Origin: Microvirga aerilata
GTDB lineage: Bacteria; Pseudomonadota; Alphaproteobacteria; Rhizobiales; Beijerinckiaceae
Assembly (NCBI RefSeq): GCF_016743775.1
Contig: NZ_JAEQMY010000039.1
Coordinates: forward strand, 1-47,540
Length of the DNA: 47,540 nucleotides
Direction: 5' to 3'
The position numbers and the translations under genes are program-made. Of this stretch, positions 8,321 to 16,756 are shown in pieces (positions within the stretch are counted from its first letter, which is position 1; every line of letters begins with the position of its first letter). The notes under the pieces are model-generated. The model was not told the DNA's origin, searched no databases, and saw nothing but the letters and a program-made list of their open reading frames with translations.

Positions 8321-8395
8321 GTCCGCGAAAAGCGGACCGGTTTTCCGGTTTCGAACGATGCGCCACTGGAGGGATCGTGCATCGGATCGATCCCT
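8321..8395. repeat. Cluster of small hairpins in the feuP leader region
   Basis: Three adjacent inverted repeats can be read: GTCCGC-gaaaa-GCGGAC (8321-8337), the overlapping ACCGG-tttt-CCGGT (8336-8349), and GGATCG...CGATCC (about 8372-8395). The core resembles a dispersed intergenic repeat of Hyphomicrobiales with 'ccggaaaagtgg' and 'accggttttcc' words. A regulatory role is possible because the first two hairpins are mutually exclusive, but a repeat remnant is the simpler reading. Confidence 0.5.
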
Positions 8396-8444
8396 TGAGT
8401 GCAAATCGCTTTTTTAGTCCGATGCTGCAGAGAAAGCTCCAACC

Positions 8445-9116
8445 GTGCGCCTACTCGTTGTCGAGGACGACAGAACCCTCAATCAGCAGATCGTGACCGC
8501 GCTCGAACAGGCGGGCTACGCGGTGGACACCGCCATGGATGGCGAGGAGGGGCAGTTCCTCGGGGATACGGAGCCCTACGACGCCATCATCCTCGACCTC
8601 GGCCTGCCGAAGGTCGACGGCGTCTCCGTGCTGACCGCCTGGCGGCGCGAGGGACGCAAGACCCCCGTCATCATCCTCACCGCCCGCGACCGCTGGAGCG
8701 ACAAGGTGCAGGGCTTCGACGCCGGCGCCGACGATTACGTGACGAAGCCCTTCCACATGGAAGAGCTTCTCGCCCGCGTCCGCGCCCTGCTGCGCCGGGC
8801 CACCGGCCATGCCACGAGCGAGATCGCCTGCGGGCCCGTGAAGCTCGACACCCGCTCCGGCCGCGTGGCCGTGGACGGCAACCCGGTGAAGCTCACCTCC
8901 CACGAGTACCGGCTCCTGTCCTACCTCATGCACCACACCGGCCGCATCGTCTCGCGGGGCGAGCTGACCGAGCATCTCTACGACCAGGACTTCGACCGGG
9001 ACTCCAACACCATCGAGGTCTTCATCGGCAGGCTTCGCAAAAAGCTCGGCGTGGACATCATCCAGACCGTGCGCGGACTGGGTTACCTCCTCGATGCGGG
9101 CCAGACGAAGACGTGA
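8445..9116 (+). CDS. feuP: OmpR-family response regulator, FeuP-like
   Basis: This 223-residue protein has a receiver domain (about residues 1-115, acidic pocket ED at 7-8, phosphorylatable Asp51 in LDLGLP, Lys in VTKPF) and a C-terminal winged-helix DNA-binding domain (about 125-218, ending IIQTVRGLGYLL). Segments such as TEPYDAIILDLGLP, RDRWSDKV and HLYDQDFDRDSNTIEVF are typical of the PhoP/FeuP subgroup of rhizobia and Brucella. It starts with GTG at 8445; its stop overlaps the GTG of the sensor gene by 4 nt, indicating translational coupling. The specific FeuP assignment rests on these motifs and on the following ccm genes; orthology was not computed. Confidence 0.85.
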   Translation: MRLLVVEDDRTLNQQIVTALEQAGYAVDTAMDGEEGQFLGDTEPYDAIILDLGLPKVDGVSVLTAWRREGRKTPVIILTARDRWSDKVQGFDAGADDYVTKPFHMEELLARVRALLRRATGHATSEIACGPVKLDTRSGRVAVDGNPVKLTSHEYRLLSYLMHHTGRIVSRGELTEHLYDQDFDRDSNTIEVFIGRLRKKLGVDIIQTVRGLGYLLDAGQTKT

Positions 9117-10510
9117 CCGGGTTCCGACCGCTCGTGCAACGTTTCGCAGGGCGGCCGATCGCGGTTCGCCTTGCCGTCTCCTCCGTCTTCTGGAGCTTCG
9201 CGATCCTGCTGATCGCAGGGCTGATCCTGTCCACGCTCTACCGGGACAACACGGAGCGCGCCTTCGACCAGCGCCTCCTCGTGTATGCCAACACGCTCGC
9301 GTCCAACCTTGTCGCGCCGGGGGATCCCGACCGGGATCTCGGCCCCATCGGCGATCCCCGGTTCGAGCTGCCCCTGTCGGGCTGGTATTGGCAGGTGGCG
9401 CGCCCCAATGCGGCTCCGGCCGAAATCCGCTCCTCCAAATCCCTGTTCGGCGGGCAGCTGCCGACCCTCGCCTCGGGCGACAACCGGTTCGGCCAGATCC
9501 GCCGCGGCTACGGCAACGCGCCCGACGATCGCTCCCTGCGCATCATCGAGCGCGACATCGACCTTGGCGAGGATGGGCGCTACATCATCCGCGTTGCGGG
9601 GCCGGCGGACGAGATCGATGCCGGCGTTCGAGACTTCATCTTCGCGCTTACCGTCACCTTCGCGCTGCTGGGGCTGGCGCTCGGCTTCACCACGCTGCTT
9701 CAGATCCGCTTCGGCCTGCGGCCGCTCGCCAATCTGCGCAGCGCGCTTGGCGCCATCCGGCAGGGGGAGGCAGAGCGCATCGTGGGCGAGTACCCCCGGG
9801 ACATCTCGCCCCTTGCCAGCGAGCTGAACCTGCTCCTCGACACCAACCGGGAAATCCTGGAGCGCGCCCGCACCCAGGTGGGCAATCTGGCCCATGCGCT
9901 GAAAACGCCGCTCAGCATCATCATGAACGAGGCGGAGAATGCGCCCGACGAGGTGGCCGCCCGGGTGCGGGAGCAGGCTGCCCTCATGCGCGATCAGGTC
10001 AACTACTATCTCGACCGGGCAAGAGCCGCGGCACTGGCGGGCACTTTAGGCACGTTGACCGAGGCCGAGCCCGTGATCGCGGGTCTTGCCCGCACCTTCG
10101 CCAAGATCTACCGGGACAAGGACCTGGAGGTCGAGCTCGCGGTTCCGCCGGATCTGCGCTTCCGCGGCGAGAAGCAGGATCTGGAGGAGATGGCCGGCAA
10201 CCTCATCGACAACGCAGCGAAATGGGCGTCGCGCAAGGTGTCGGTGACGGTCGAGACCCTGCGCGAGGAGGACCGGCCCCGCTTCCGCCTGCTGATCGAC
10301 GACGACGGGCCCGGCCTGCCGGAGGCGGCGCGGGAGGAGATGCTCAAGCGCGGCCGGCGCCTCGACGAGACGAAGCCCGGCTCCGGGCTCGGCCTGTCCA
10401 TCGTCAGCGACTTGGCGGCGCTCTACCGCGGTTCCCTGAAGCTCGACGCCTCCCCCATGGGCGGCTTGCGGGCGATCCTCGAACTCCCGGGGGATAGGAG
10501 CCAGACGTAA
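9113..10510 (+). CDS. feuQ: Sensor histidine kinase, FeuQ-like
   Basis: The 465-residue product has a transmembrane helix at about residues 20-40, a periplasmic sensor region to about 175, a second helix at about 178-200, a HAMP-like linker, and a DHp domain with His261 in NLAHALKTPLS. The HATPase domain contains NLIDNAAKWA (N box), DDDGPGLP (G1) and GSGLGLSI (G2). It starts at a GTG overlapping the stop of the regulator gene, so the pair is one operon. This layout matches PhoQ/FeuQ-type sensors. The signal sensed cannot be read from the sequence; FeuPQ of S. meliloti is linked to low-osmolarity adaptation, which may not transfer. Confidence 0.83.
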   Translation: MTGFRPLVQRFAGRPIAVRLAVSSVFWSFAILLIAGLILSTLYRDNTERAFDQRLLVYANTLASNLVAPGDPDRDLGPIGDPRFELPLSGWYWQVARPNAAPAEIRSSKSLFGGQLPTLASGDNRFGQIRRGYGNAPDDRSLRIIERDIDLGEDGRYIIRVAGPADEIDAGVRDFIFALTVTFALLGLALGFTTLLQIRFGLRPLANLRSALGAIRQGEAERIVGEYPRDISPLASELNLLLDTNREILERARTQVGNLAHALKTPLSIIMNEAENAPDEVAARVREQAALMRDQVNYYLDRARAAALAGTLGTLTEAEPVIAGLARTFAKIYRDKDLEVELAVPPDLRFRGEKQDLEEMAGNLIDNAAKWASRKVSVTVETLREEDRPRFRLLIDDDGPGLPEAAREEMLKRGRRLDETKPGSGLGLSIVSDLAALYRGSLKLDASPMGGLRAILELPGDRSQT

Positions 10511-10575
10511 GGACATTTACGCGTGACACCGTGCCACCGTCGTGCTTGAGGAGGACACGCAGTAAATAGGACTTT

Positions 10576-11676
10576 ATGGTGATCTGGATCATTCTCCTGG
10601 CAATGACGGCGGCGGCCGTGATGGCGGTGCTGTGGCCGTTGTCGCGCCACTATGCCGTCGGGCGCCAAGGGGATCCGGACACGCAATTCTACCGCGAGCA
10701 GATGGCCGAGATCGAGCGCGACCAGGCTCGCGGCGTGCTCTTGCCGAGCGAGGCGGAGGCCGCCAAGGCCGAGGCCGGCCGCAGGCTCCTGCGCGCCACG
10801 GGCATGCAGGGCGAGGCCTTCGCTGCCGTCGGCGAGCCGGCCCTGCGCCGCCGCCGGGCCGCATCCACCCTGGCCCTGTCCGTCATTCCGATCCTGGCGC
10901 TGGCGACCTACGAGATCTATGGCTCGCCGCAACTGCTGGCCGAGCCCCCCGGCGTGCAGATGCAGCAGCGGGCGGGCAGTCTCGATCTGATGTCGGCCGT
11001 GGCCCAGATCGAATCCCATCTGGCGCAGAACCCGCAGGACGGCCGTGGCTGGGAGGTCATCGCCCCGGTCTATCTGCGCATGGGACGCGCCGAGGATGCC
11101 GCGAGGGCCTACGAGGCGGCGATCCGCTATCTCGGCCCGGAGGCGAACCGGCTGGCCAATTACGGCGAAGTGCTGGTGCTCGCCAAGGACGGCCTGGTGT
11201 CCGCGCAGGCGCAGGCGGCGTTCGAGGAGGCGCTCAAGCTCGAGCCCGCATTGCCGAAACCCCGCTTCTATCTGGCCCGCGCCGCCGCCCAGGATGGGCA
11301 TGCGGACAAGGCCAGGGCAGCCTATGCGGAACTTCTGTCCGCATCGCCTGCCGATGCGCCCTGGACGGAAGCGGTGAAGCAGGAACTGGCCGCCCTCGGG
11401 GAGCCGCAGCCGGCCGCAGGACAACAGGGCGAGCCGCAGATCGGGGCGGACGACATCGCCCGCATGGTCTCGGGCCTCGCCAACCGCCTGGAAGCGCAAG
11501 GCGGCACCGCCGACGAATGGGCGCGACTCATGCGCTCCTATGCGGTCCTGGGGCAGCGTGATAAAGCCGTTGCCGCAGCCCAGCGCGCCCGACAGGCCCT
11601 GTCCCAGGACGACGCTGCGCTGAAAACCATCGATACGATGGCGCAGGAACTGAAACTGACCGACGCTCAGCCATGA
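10576..11676 (+). CDS. ccmI: Cytochrome c maturation protein CcmI (CycH)
   Basis: The 366-residue protein presents apocytochrome c to the haem lyase complex. It begins with a membrane helix (residues 1-20, [20 protein letters not shown]), then a [13 protein letters not shown] helix typical of CcmI. A second helix follows near residue 97 ([20 protein letters not shown]), then a periplasmic TPR region from about 130 ([22 protein letters not shown] and repeats). It starts at the ATG at 10576, 66 nt after the sensor gene. Its ATGA end overlaps the ccmE start by 4 nt. It heads the ccmI-E-F-H cluster (cycHJKL in rhizobial naming). Confidence 0.93.
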   Translation: MVIWIILLAMTAAAVMAVLWPLSRHYAVGRQGDPDTQFYREQMAEIERDQARGVLLPSEAEAAKAEAGRRLLRATGMQGEAFAAVGEPALRRRRAASTLALSVIPILALATYEIYGSPQLLAEPPGVQMQQRAGSLDLMSAVAQIESHLAQNPQDGRGWEVIAPVYLRMGRAEDAARAYEAAIRYLGPEANRLANYGEVLVLAKDGLVSAQAQAAFEEALKLEPALPKPRFYLARAAAQDGHADKARAAYAELLSASPADAPWTEAVKQELAALGEPQPAAGQQGEPQIGADDIARMVSGLANRLEAQGGTADEWARLMRSYAVLGQRDKAVAAAQRARQALSQDDAALKTIDTMAQELKLTDAQP

Positions 11677-12131
11677 CCAGAAAACAACGCCGCTTGACCC
11701 TCATCGGTGTCGCAGGATGCGTCCTCGCGGTCGCGCTCGGTCTTGTGCTCTACGCCATGAACGACACCATCGTGTTCTTCAATTCTCCGGCCGACATCCA
11801 GGCCAAGAGCGTACAGCCCGGCACGCGCATCCGCCTCGGCGGCCTCGTCAAGGAGGGCACCGTCCAGCGCGGCGGCGACCAGCAGATCACCTTCGAGGTC
11901 ATGGACGCGCAGGCCTCGATTCGGGTGAACTACAAGGGCCTGCTGCCCGACCTGTTCCGCGAAGGGCAGGGCATCGTGGCCGAGGGCATGCTCGAAAGCC
12001 CCAGCGTGTTCCGGGCCGACACGGTGCTGGCCAAGCACGACGAGAACTACATGCCCCGCGAGGTGGCGGATACGCTCAAGAAGCAGGGCCACTGGCAGGG
12101 CGAGGCCAACGCCGCGCCCAAGACGCAGTAA
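11673..12131 (+). CDS. ccmE: Haem chaperone CcmE (CycJ)
   Basis: This 152-residue periplasmic haem chaperone has an N-terminal anchor (about residues 8-28) and an OB-fold domain. His122 in [10 protein letters not shown] is the conserved haem-binding histidine, with Tyr126 downstream as the usual axial ligand. It starts with an ATG overlapping the ccmI stop and is followed after 15 nt by ccmF. The flexible C-terminus ([17 protein letters not shown]) is normal for the family. Confidence 0.96.
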   Translation: MTRKQRRLTLIGVAGCVLAVALGLVLYAMNDTIVFFNSPADIQAKSVQPGTRIRLGGLVKEGTVQRGGDQQITFEVMDAQASIRVNYKGLLPDLFREGQGIVAEGMLESPSVFRADTVLAKHDENYMPREVADTLKKQGHWQGEANAAPKTQ

Positions 12132-12146
12132 CAAGGGAGAACCCTC

Positions 12147-14129
12147 GTGTTGGTCGAGGCCGGACATTTTGCGCTCGCGCTGGCGCTAGGGTTGTCTCTG
12201 ATCCAATTCGTCGTGCCGCTCTGGGGCGCACGGGCCAACGATCCGGTTCTGATGGCCGTCGCGCCCACGAGCGCGCTCGCCGTGCTCGGCTGCCTCGCCT
12301 TCTCGTTCCTGGCCCTGACCTTTGCGTATGTGAGTTCCGACTTCTCGGTGCTGAACGTGCTGCAGAACTCGCACTCGGCCAAGCCGCTGATCTACAAGAT
12401 CTCGGGCGTGTGGGGAAACCATGAGGGCTCCATGCTCCTGTGGGTGCTGATCCTGGCCCTGTTCGGAGGGGTGGTGGCCGTGTCCCGCAACACCATTCCC
12501 ATGCGGCTCCAGGCGAACACGCTTGCGGTGCAGGCGGCCGTCACCATCGCATTCCTGCTCTTCATCCTCACGACCTCGAATCCCTTCACGCGGGTCGTTC
12601 CGGCGCCTGCGGAGGGGCAGGACCTCAATCCGCTGCTCCAGGATCCCGGCCTCGCGATCCATCCGCCGCTTCTCTACATCGGCTATGTGGGCTTCTCGAT
12701 CTCCTTCGCGTTCGCCTGCGCGGCGCTCATCGACGGGCGCATCGATGCTGTCTGGGCCCGAATCGTTCGCCCCTGGACGCTGGGCGCCTGGGCTTTCCTG
12801 ACGCTGGGCATCGCCATGGGCTCCTACTGGGCCTATTACGAGCTCGGCTGGGGCGGCTGGTGGTTCTGGGATCCGGTCGAGAACGCATCGCTCATGCCAT
12901 GGCTTGCCGGCACCGCCCTGATGCACTCCACCGTGGTGATGGAAAAGCGCGATGCCCTGAAGGTCTGGACCATCCTGCTCGCCATCCTGACCTTCTCCCT
13001 GTCGCTCCTCGGCACCTTCCTGGTGCGCTCCGGCGTGCTGACCTCGGTGCATTCCTTCGCCGTGGACCCTGAGCGCGGCACCTTCATTCTCGGCATTCTC
13101 ATCCTGTTCATCGGCGGCTCCCTGGCGCTGTTCGCCTGGCGCGCGCCGATGCTGAGGCAGGGCGGCCTGTTCGCGCCGGTTTCCCGCGAGGGAGCTCTGG
13201 TCCTGAACAACCTGTTTCTCGCCACCGCCTGCGCCACCGTGTTCATCGGCACGCTCTATCCCCTGGCGCTGGAGGTGCTGACGGGGGAGAAGATCTCCGT
13301 CGGCGCGCCGTTCTTCAACTTCACCTTCCTGCCGCTGATCGTTCCGCTCCTGCTGCTTCTGCCGCTTGGCCAGACGCTCGCCTGGAAGAGGGGCAACTTC
13401 CTCGGCACGGCCCAGCGCCTTTATGCGGTGTTCGGTCTGTCGCTGGTGGCAACGGTCGCGATGTTCGCCTTCACCTACGACGGGCCGGTCGCTGCCCCAA
13501 TTGGCGTAGGCCTCGGCGTCTACCTGATCCTCGGATCCCTCAACGAGATCGTCACCCGTTCCTGGTCCAAGGGGAACTCCCTGGCCGTCGCCTGGCGCAA
13601 GGCGAGCGGCCTGCCGCGCTCCGCCTGGGGCACGTCGATTGCCCATGCGGGCGTTGGGCTGACGGTGATCGGTATTGCGGCGACCGCCTGGGGCGTCGAG
13701 GGGCTCGGCACTCTCAAAACCGGCGAGCGTCTCAAGGCCGGCGCTTACGAGGCCCGGCTCGAGCGCGTCGTCCCGCGGGTCGAGGCGAATTATCGGGAGG
13801 ATGCCGCCACCCTGACGATCTTCCGCAACGGGCAGGAACTCGGCACCGTGGACAGCATGAAGCGTCTTTACGTGACCCGCGGCATGCCGACGACGGAAGC
13901 CGGCATCATGACGGTCGGCCTCGGCCAGGTTTATGCGAGCCTCGGCGAGATCCAGCCGGACGGCTCCGTGGGCGTGATGCTGTACCACAAGCCCCTGGTT
14001 CTGCTGATCTGGCTCGGATCCGTCGTGATGGCGGCCGGCGGGGCCCTGTCGCTCACGGACCGGCGCCTGCGCATCGGTGCTCCGGTTCGCGCGAAGGTCG
14101 GGCCTGCCGCACCGGTGCCGGCGGAGTAG
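12147..14129 (+). CDS. ccmF: Haem lyase subunit CcmF (CycK)
   Basis: The 660-residue polytopic membrane protein transfers haem from CcmE to apocytochrome c. The tryptophan-rich WWD signature GWGGWWFWDPVENASLMPW lies near residues 234-252, and conserved histidines flank it (GNHEGS, PPLLYIGY region, ALMHS). Many transmembrane helices follow, and a soluble periplasmic domain near 530-620 is typical of CcmF. It starts with GTG at 12147, preceded by AAGGGAGA. Its stop is 3 nt before the ATG of ccmH. Confidence 0.96.
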   Translation: MLVEAGHFALALALGLSLIQFVVPLWGARANDPVLMAVAPTSALAVLGCLAFSFLALTFAYVSSDFSVLNVLQNSHSAKPLIYKISGVWGNHEGSMLLWVLILALFGGVVAVSRNTIPMRLQANTLAVQAAVTIAFLLFILTTSNPFTRVVPAPAEGQDLNPLLQDPGLAIHPPLLYIGYVGFSISFAFACAALIDGRIDAVWARIVRPWTLGAWAFLTLGIAMGSYWAYYELGWGGWWFWDPVENASLMPWLAGTALMHSTVVMEKRDALKVWTILLAILTFSLSLLGTFLVRSGVLTSVHSFAVDPERGTFILGILILFIGGSLALFAWRAPMLRQGGLFAPVSREGALVLNNLFLATACATVFIGTLYPLALEVLTGEKISVGAPFFNFTFLPLIVPLLLLLPLGQTLAWKRGNFLGTAQRLYAVFGLSLVATVAMFAFTYDGPVAAPIGVGLGVYLILGSLNEIVTRSWSKGNSLAVAWRKASGLPRSAWGTSIAHAGVGLTVIGIAATAWGVEGLGTLKTGERLKAGAYEARLERVVPRVEANYREDAATLTIFRNGQELGTVDSMKRLYVTRGMPTTEAGIMTVGLGQVYASLGEIQPDGSVGVMLYHKPLVLLIWLGSVVMAAGGALSLTDRRLRIGAPVRAKVGPAAPVPAE

Positions 14130-14132
14130 GCC

Positions 14133-14597
14133 ATGCGCTTCGTCCTGGCTCTCATCGCCGCCCTTCTGTTCAGCGGCTCCGCCTTCGCCGTCCAGCCGGA
14201 TGAGGTGCTGAAGGATCCGGCGCTCGAGAGGCGCGCGCGCCAGATCTCGACGGGCCTGCGCTGCCTGGTCTGCCAGAACCAGTCCATCGACGATTCCGAC
14301 GCGCAGCTCGCCAAGGACCTGCGCCTCCTGGTGCGCGAGCGCCTGGTCGCCGGGGACACGGACCAGGAGGTCGAGGCTTTTCTCGTTCAGCGCTATGGCG
14401 AGTTCGTGCTGCTCAAGCCCACCTTCGGTGCTCACACCTTGCTGCTGTGGCTGACTCCGGCCCTGGTCCTGGTGCTCGGCGGGATCGGCGCCTACGCGGC
14501 GATGCGACGGCGCCCCCAAGCCAGCGCGGCCGCGCTCGACGATGACGAGCGCAAGGCACTGGAGGCTTTGCTGCAGCGGGACCGATCCGCTTCCTGA
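14133..14597 (+). CDS. ccmH: Thiol-disulphide component CcmH (CycL)
   Basis: This 154-residue protein keeps apocytochrome c cysteines reduced for haem ligation. It has a signal peptide (residues 1-19, ending SAFA), the family motif RCLVCQNQSI with Cys44 and Cys47, and a C-terminal helix at about 95-115 (LLLWLTPALVLVLGGIGAYAAM). It is the short alphaproteobacterial form; the TPR part is the separate CcmI encoded upstream. It is the last gene of the ccm cluster. Confidence 0.95.
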   Translation: MRFVLALIAALLFSGSAFAVQPDEVLKDPALERRARQISTGLRCLVCQNQSIDDSDAQLAKDLRLLVRERLVAGDTDQEVEAFLVQRYGEFVLLKPTFGAHTLLLWLTPALVLVLGGIGAYAAMRRRPQASAAALDDDERKALEALLQRDRSAS

Positions 14598-14703
14598 GCA
14601 AACCTTACCAAGATTTCATCTCCGGGTGAGGGTACCGTAACGCGCCCATCCCTATCTTGCTCTCATGACGAACCGAGAAGGGTTCATCCAGGAGAGACAA
14701 GAC

Positions 14704-15909
14704 ATGTTGGACAAGGTTTCCACTCCCGTCCGCAAGCGCACCGCGAAATGGCTCGGCGCTGCGGCCGTTGCCGCCCTGATCGCCGGCGGCGCCGTCGAGA
14801 GCGGTCTGGTTGCCCCCAATGCCGCCCATGCGGAACTGCGCTCCATGGCGCAGCCGGTGCAGGGCGGGCCTTCCTTCGCCGATGTGATCGAGCGGGTGAA
14901 GCCCGCCGTCGTGGCCGTGAAGGTCAAGGTCCAGAACGTGGCCGACCGCAACAACGACGATGACGGCCAGCAGTTCTCGATGCCCGATCTGCCCCCGGGC
15001 CATCCGATGGAGCGTTTCTTCCGCCAGTTCCGCGATGGCGAGCGTGGCGATCGCGGCCAGCGCCGTGAGCGGCCGCGCCAGTTCGGGCAGTCGCTCGGCT
15101 CTGGCTTCTTCATCTCAGCCGACGGCTACGTCGTGACCAACAATCACGTGGTCGACAACGCCTCCGAGGTGCAGGTCACCATGGATGACGGCAAGACGCT
15201 CGACGCCAAGGTCGTGGGCACGGATCCGAAGACCGACCTCGCCCTCCTGAAGGTGGAAGGCAGCGACTTCCCCTACGTGCGAATGGCGGGCCAGAAGGCG
15301 CGGATCGGCGATTGGGTGGTGGCCATCGGCAACCCGTTCGGCCTCGGCGGCACGGTCACGGCCGGCATCGTCTCGGCCCAGCACCGGGACATCGGCGCAG
15401 GCCCCTACGACGACTTCATCCAGATCGACGCCTCGGTGAACAGGGGCAATTCCGGCGGCCCGACCTTCAACCTGTCCGGTGAGGTCGTGGGCGTGAACAC
15501 GGCGATCTTCTCGCCGTCCGGCGGCAATGTGGGCATCGCGTTCGCCATTCCGGCAAGCACGGTCGAGACCGTCGTGGCCTCCCTGAAGGACAAGGGCTCC
15601 GTGACCCGCGGCTTCATCGGCGTGCAGATGCAGCCGGTGACCAAGGAGATCGCGGAAGCCATCGGCCTGAAGGAGCCCAAGGGCGCCCTCGTGGCAGAGG
15701 CCATGAAGGACGGTCCTGCCGCCAAGGCCGGCGTCAAGACGGGCGACACCATCATCGCCGTCGACGGGCAGCCCATCGCCGAGGCCAAGGACCTGTCCCG
15801 CAAGGTGGCCAACGTCGCCCCGGGCAAGACCGTGTCGCTCACCCTCTGGCGTGAGGGCAAGGAGCGGACCGTGACCCTCGAGGTCGCGAGCCAGCCCAAG
15901 GGCGTCTGA
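14704..15909 (+). CDS. degP: Periplasmic serine protease, HtrA/DegP family with a single PDZ domain
   Basis: The 401-residue protein degrades misfolded envelope proteins. It has a long signal sequence (residues 1-43, ending NAAHA) and a trypsin-like domain with the triad His148 (TNNHVV), Asp178 (KTDLAL) and Ser250 (GNSGGP). One PDZ domain follows at about 303-395 (GFIGVQMQPV, GDTIIAVDGQPI), and the protein ends there. Classical DegP proteins of about 480-520 residues have two PDZ domains, so this is DegS-like in layout but with a DegP-like Q-linker (GERGDRGQRRERPRQFG). I use the ATG at 14704 because AGGAGAGAC precedes it; an in-frame ATG at 14665 is possible. A strong terminator follows. Confidence 0.9.
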   Translation: MLDKVSTPVRKRTAKWLGAAAVAALIAGGAVESGLVAPNAAHAELRSMAQPVQGGPSFADVIERVKPAVVAVKVKVQNVADRNNDDDGQQFSMPDLPPGHPMERFFRQFRDGERGDRGQRRERPRQFGQSLGSGFFISADGYVVTNNHVVDNASEVQVTMDDGKTLDAKVVGTDPKTDLALLKVEGSDFPYVRMAGQKARIGDWVVAIGNPFGLGGTVTAGIVSAQHRDIGAGPYDDFIQIDASVNRGNSGGPTFNLSGEVVGVNTAIFSPSGGNVGIAFAIPASTVETVVASLKDKGSVTRGFIGVQMQPVTKEIAEAIGLKEPKGALVAEAMKDGPAAKAGVKTGDTIIAVDGQPIAEAKDLSRKVANVAPGKTVSLTLWREGKERTVTLEVASQPKGV

Positions 15910-15978
15910 TCCTTCAAAACGGAGTAGGACGCCAGAGCTTTAGTGTTGATTGCCCCCGACACCTGGTGTCTTCTGCCC

Positions 15979-16029
15979 ACGGCAGGCTGGCCTTTCCCCT
16001 CCAGGGCCGGCCTGCCGTCGGGCTTTTTC
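15979..16029 (+). terminator. Rho-independent terminator after degP
   Basis: A near-perfect 13-bp stem (CGGCAGGCTGGCC, 15980-15992; GGCCGGCCTGCCG, 16005-16017) has a 12-nt loop and is followed by GGGCTTTTT. It separates the protease gene from the following regulator, whose ATG at 16048 lies only 18 nt further. Confidence 0.9.
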
Positions 16030-16047
16030 GTGCGTGACAGTAGGCTT

Positions 16048-16746
16048 ATGCGGATTCTGATCATCGAGGACGACAAAGAGGCGGCCTCCTACCTCGTCAA
16101 GGCGTTTCGCGAGGCAGGCCATGTGGCCGATCATGCCGCCGACGGCCTCGACGGCTACGCCATGGCGGAGGCAGGGGATTACGACGTGCTCGTGGTCGAC
16201 CGCATGCTGCCCAAGCTCGATGGTCTCTCCCTGATCCGCTCCCTGCGCGAGCAGAAGGTCGAGACGCCCGTTCTCATCCTCTCGGCCCTCGGCCAGGTCG
16301 ACGACCGGGTCAAGGGTCTTCGCGCGGGCGGCGACGATTACCTCCCCAAACCTTACGCTTTTTCCGAACTCCTGGCCCGCGTGGAGGTTCTCTCGCGCCG
16401 CCGGGCGTCGGCTCCCAACGCGGAGCCGACGGTCTACCGGATCGCGGATCTCGAACTCGACCGCCTGTCGCATCGCGTCACGCGCTCGGGGCAGGAGATC
16501 GTGCTGCAGCCGCGCGAGTTCCGGCTGCTCGAATACCTCATGAAGAACGCCAATCAGGTTGTCACCCGCACCATGCTGCTGGAGCATGTATGGGATTACC
16601 ACTTCGATCCTCAGACCAACGTGATCGACGTCCATGTCTCGCGCCTGCGCGCCAAGATCGACAAGAGCTTCGATAAGCCTCTCATCCACACCATCCGGGG
16701 CGCGGGCTACATGGTGCGGGTGGGCGCGGAGGGAGACGAGGAATGA
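16048..16746 (+). CDS. OmpR-family response regulator
   Basis: This 232-residue protein has a receiver domain (acidic EDD at 7-9, Asp51 in VVDRMLP, Lys in LPKPY) and a C-terminal winged-helix domain with LQPREFRLLEYLM, VTRTMLLEHVWDYHFDPQTNV and THTIRGAGYMVR-like features, as in the CzcR/CopR/QseB group. The start at 16048 follows the terminator closely, so its promoter must overlap the terminator or lie upstream of it. It is followed 10 nt later by its sensor. I recall an equivalent uncharacterised pair between degP1 and glnE in S. meliloti; the signal is unknown. Confidence 0.9.
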   Translation: MRILIIEDDKEAASYLVKAFREAGHVADHAADGLDGYAMAEAGDYDVLVVDRMLPKLDGLSLIRSLREQKVETPVLILSALGQVDDRVKGLRAGGDDYLPKPYAFSELLARVEVLSRRRASAPNAEPTVYRIADLELDRLSHRVTRSGQEIVLQPREFRLLEYLMKNANQVVTRTMLLEHVWDYHFDPQTNVIDVHVSRLRAKIDKSFDKPLIHTIRGAGYMVRVGAEGDEE

Positions 16747-16756
16747 GCGTGCGGCG

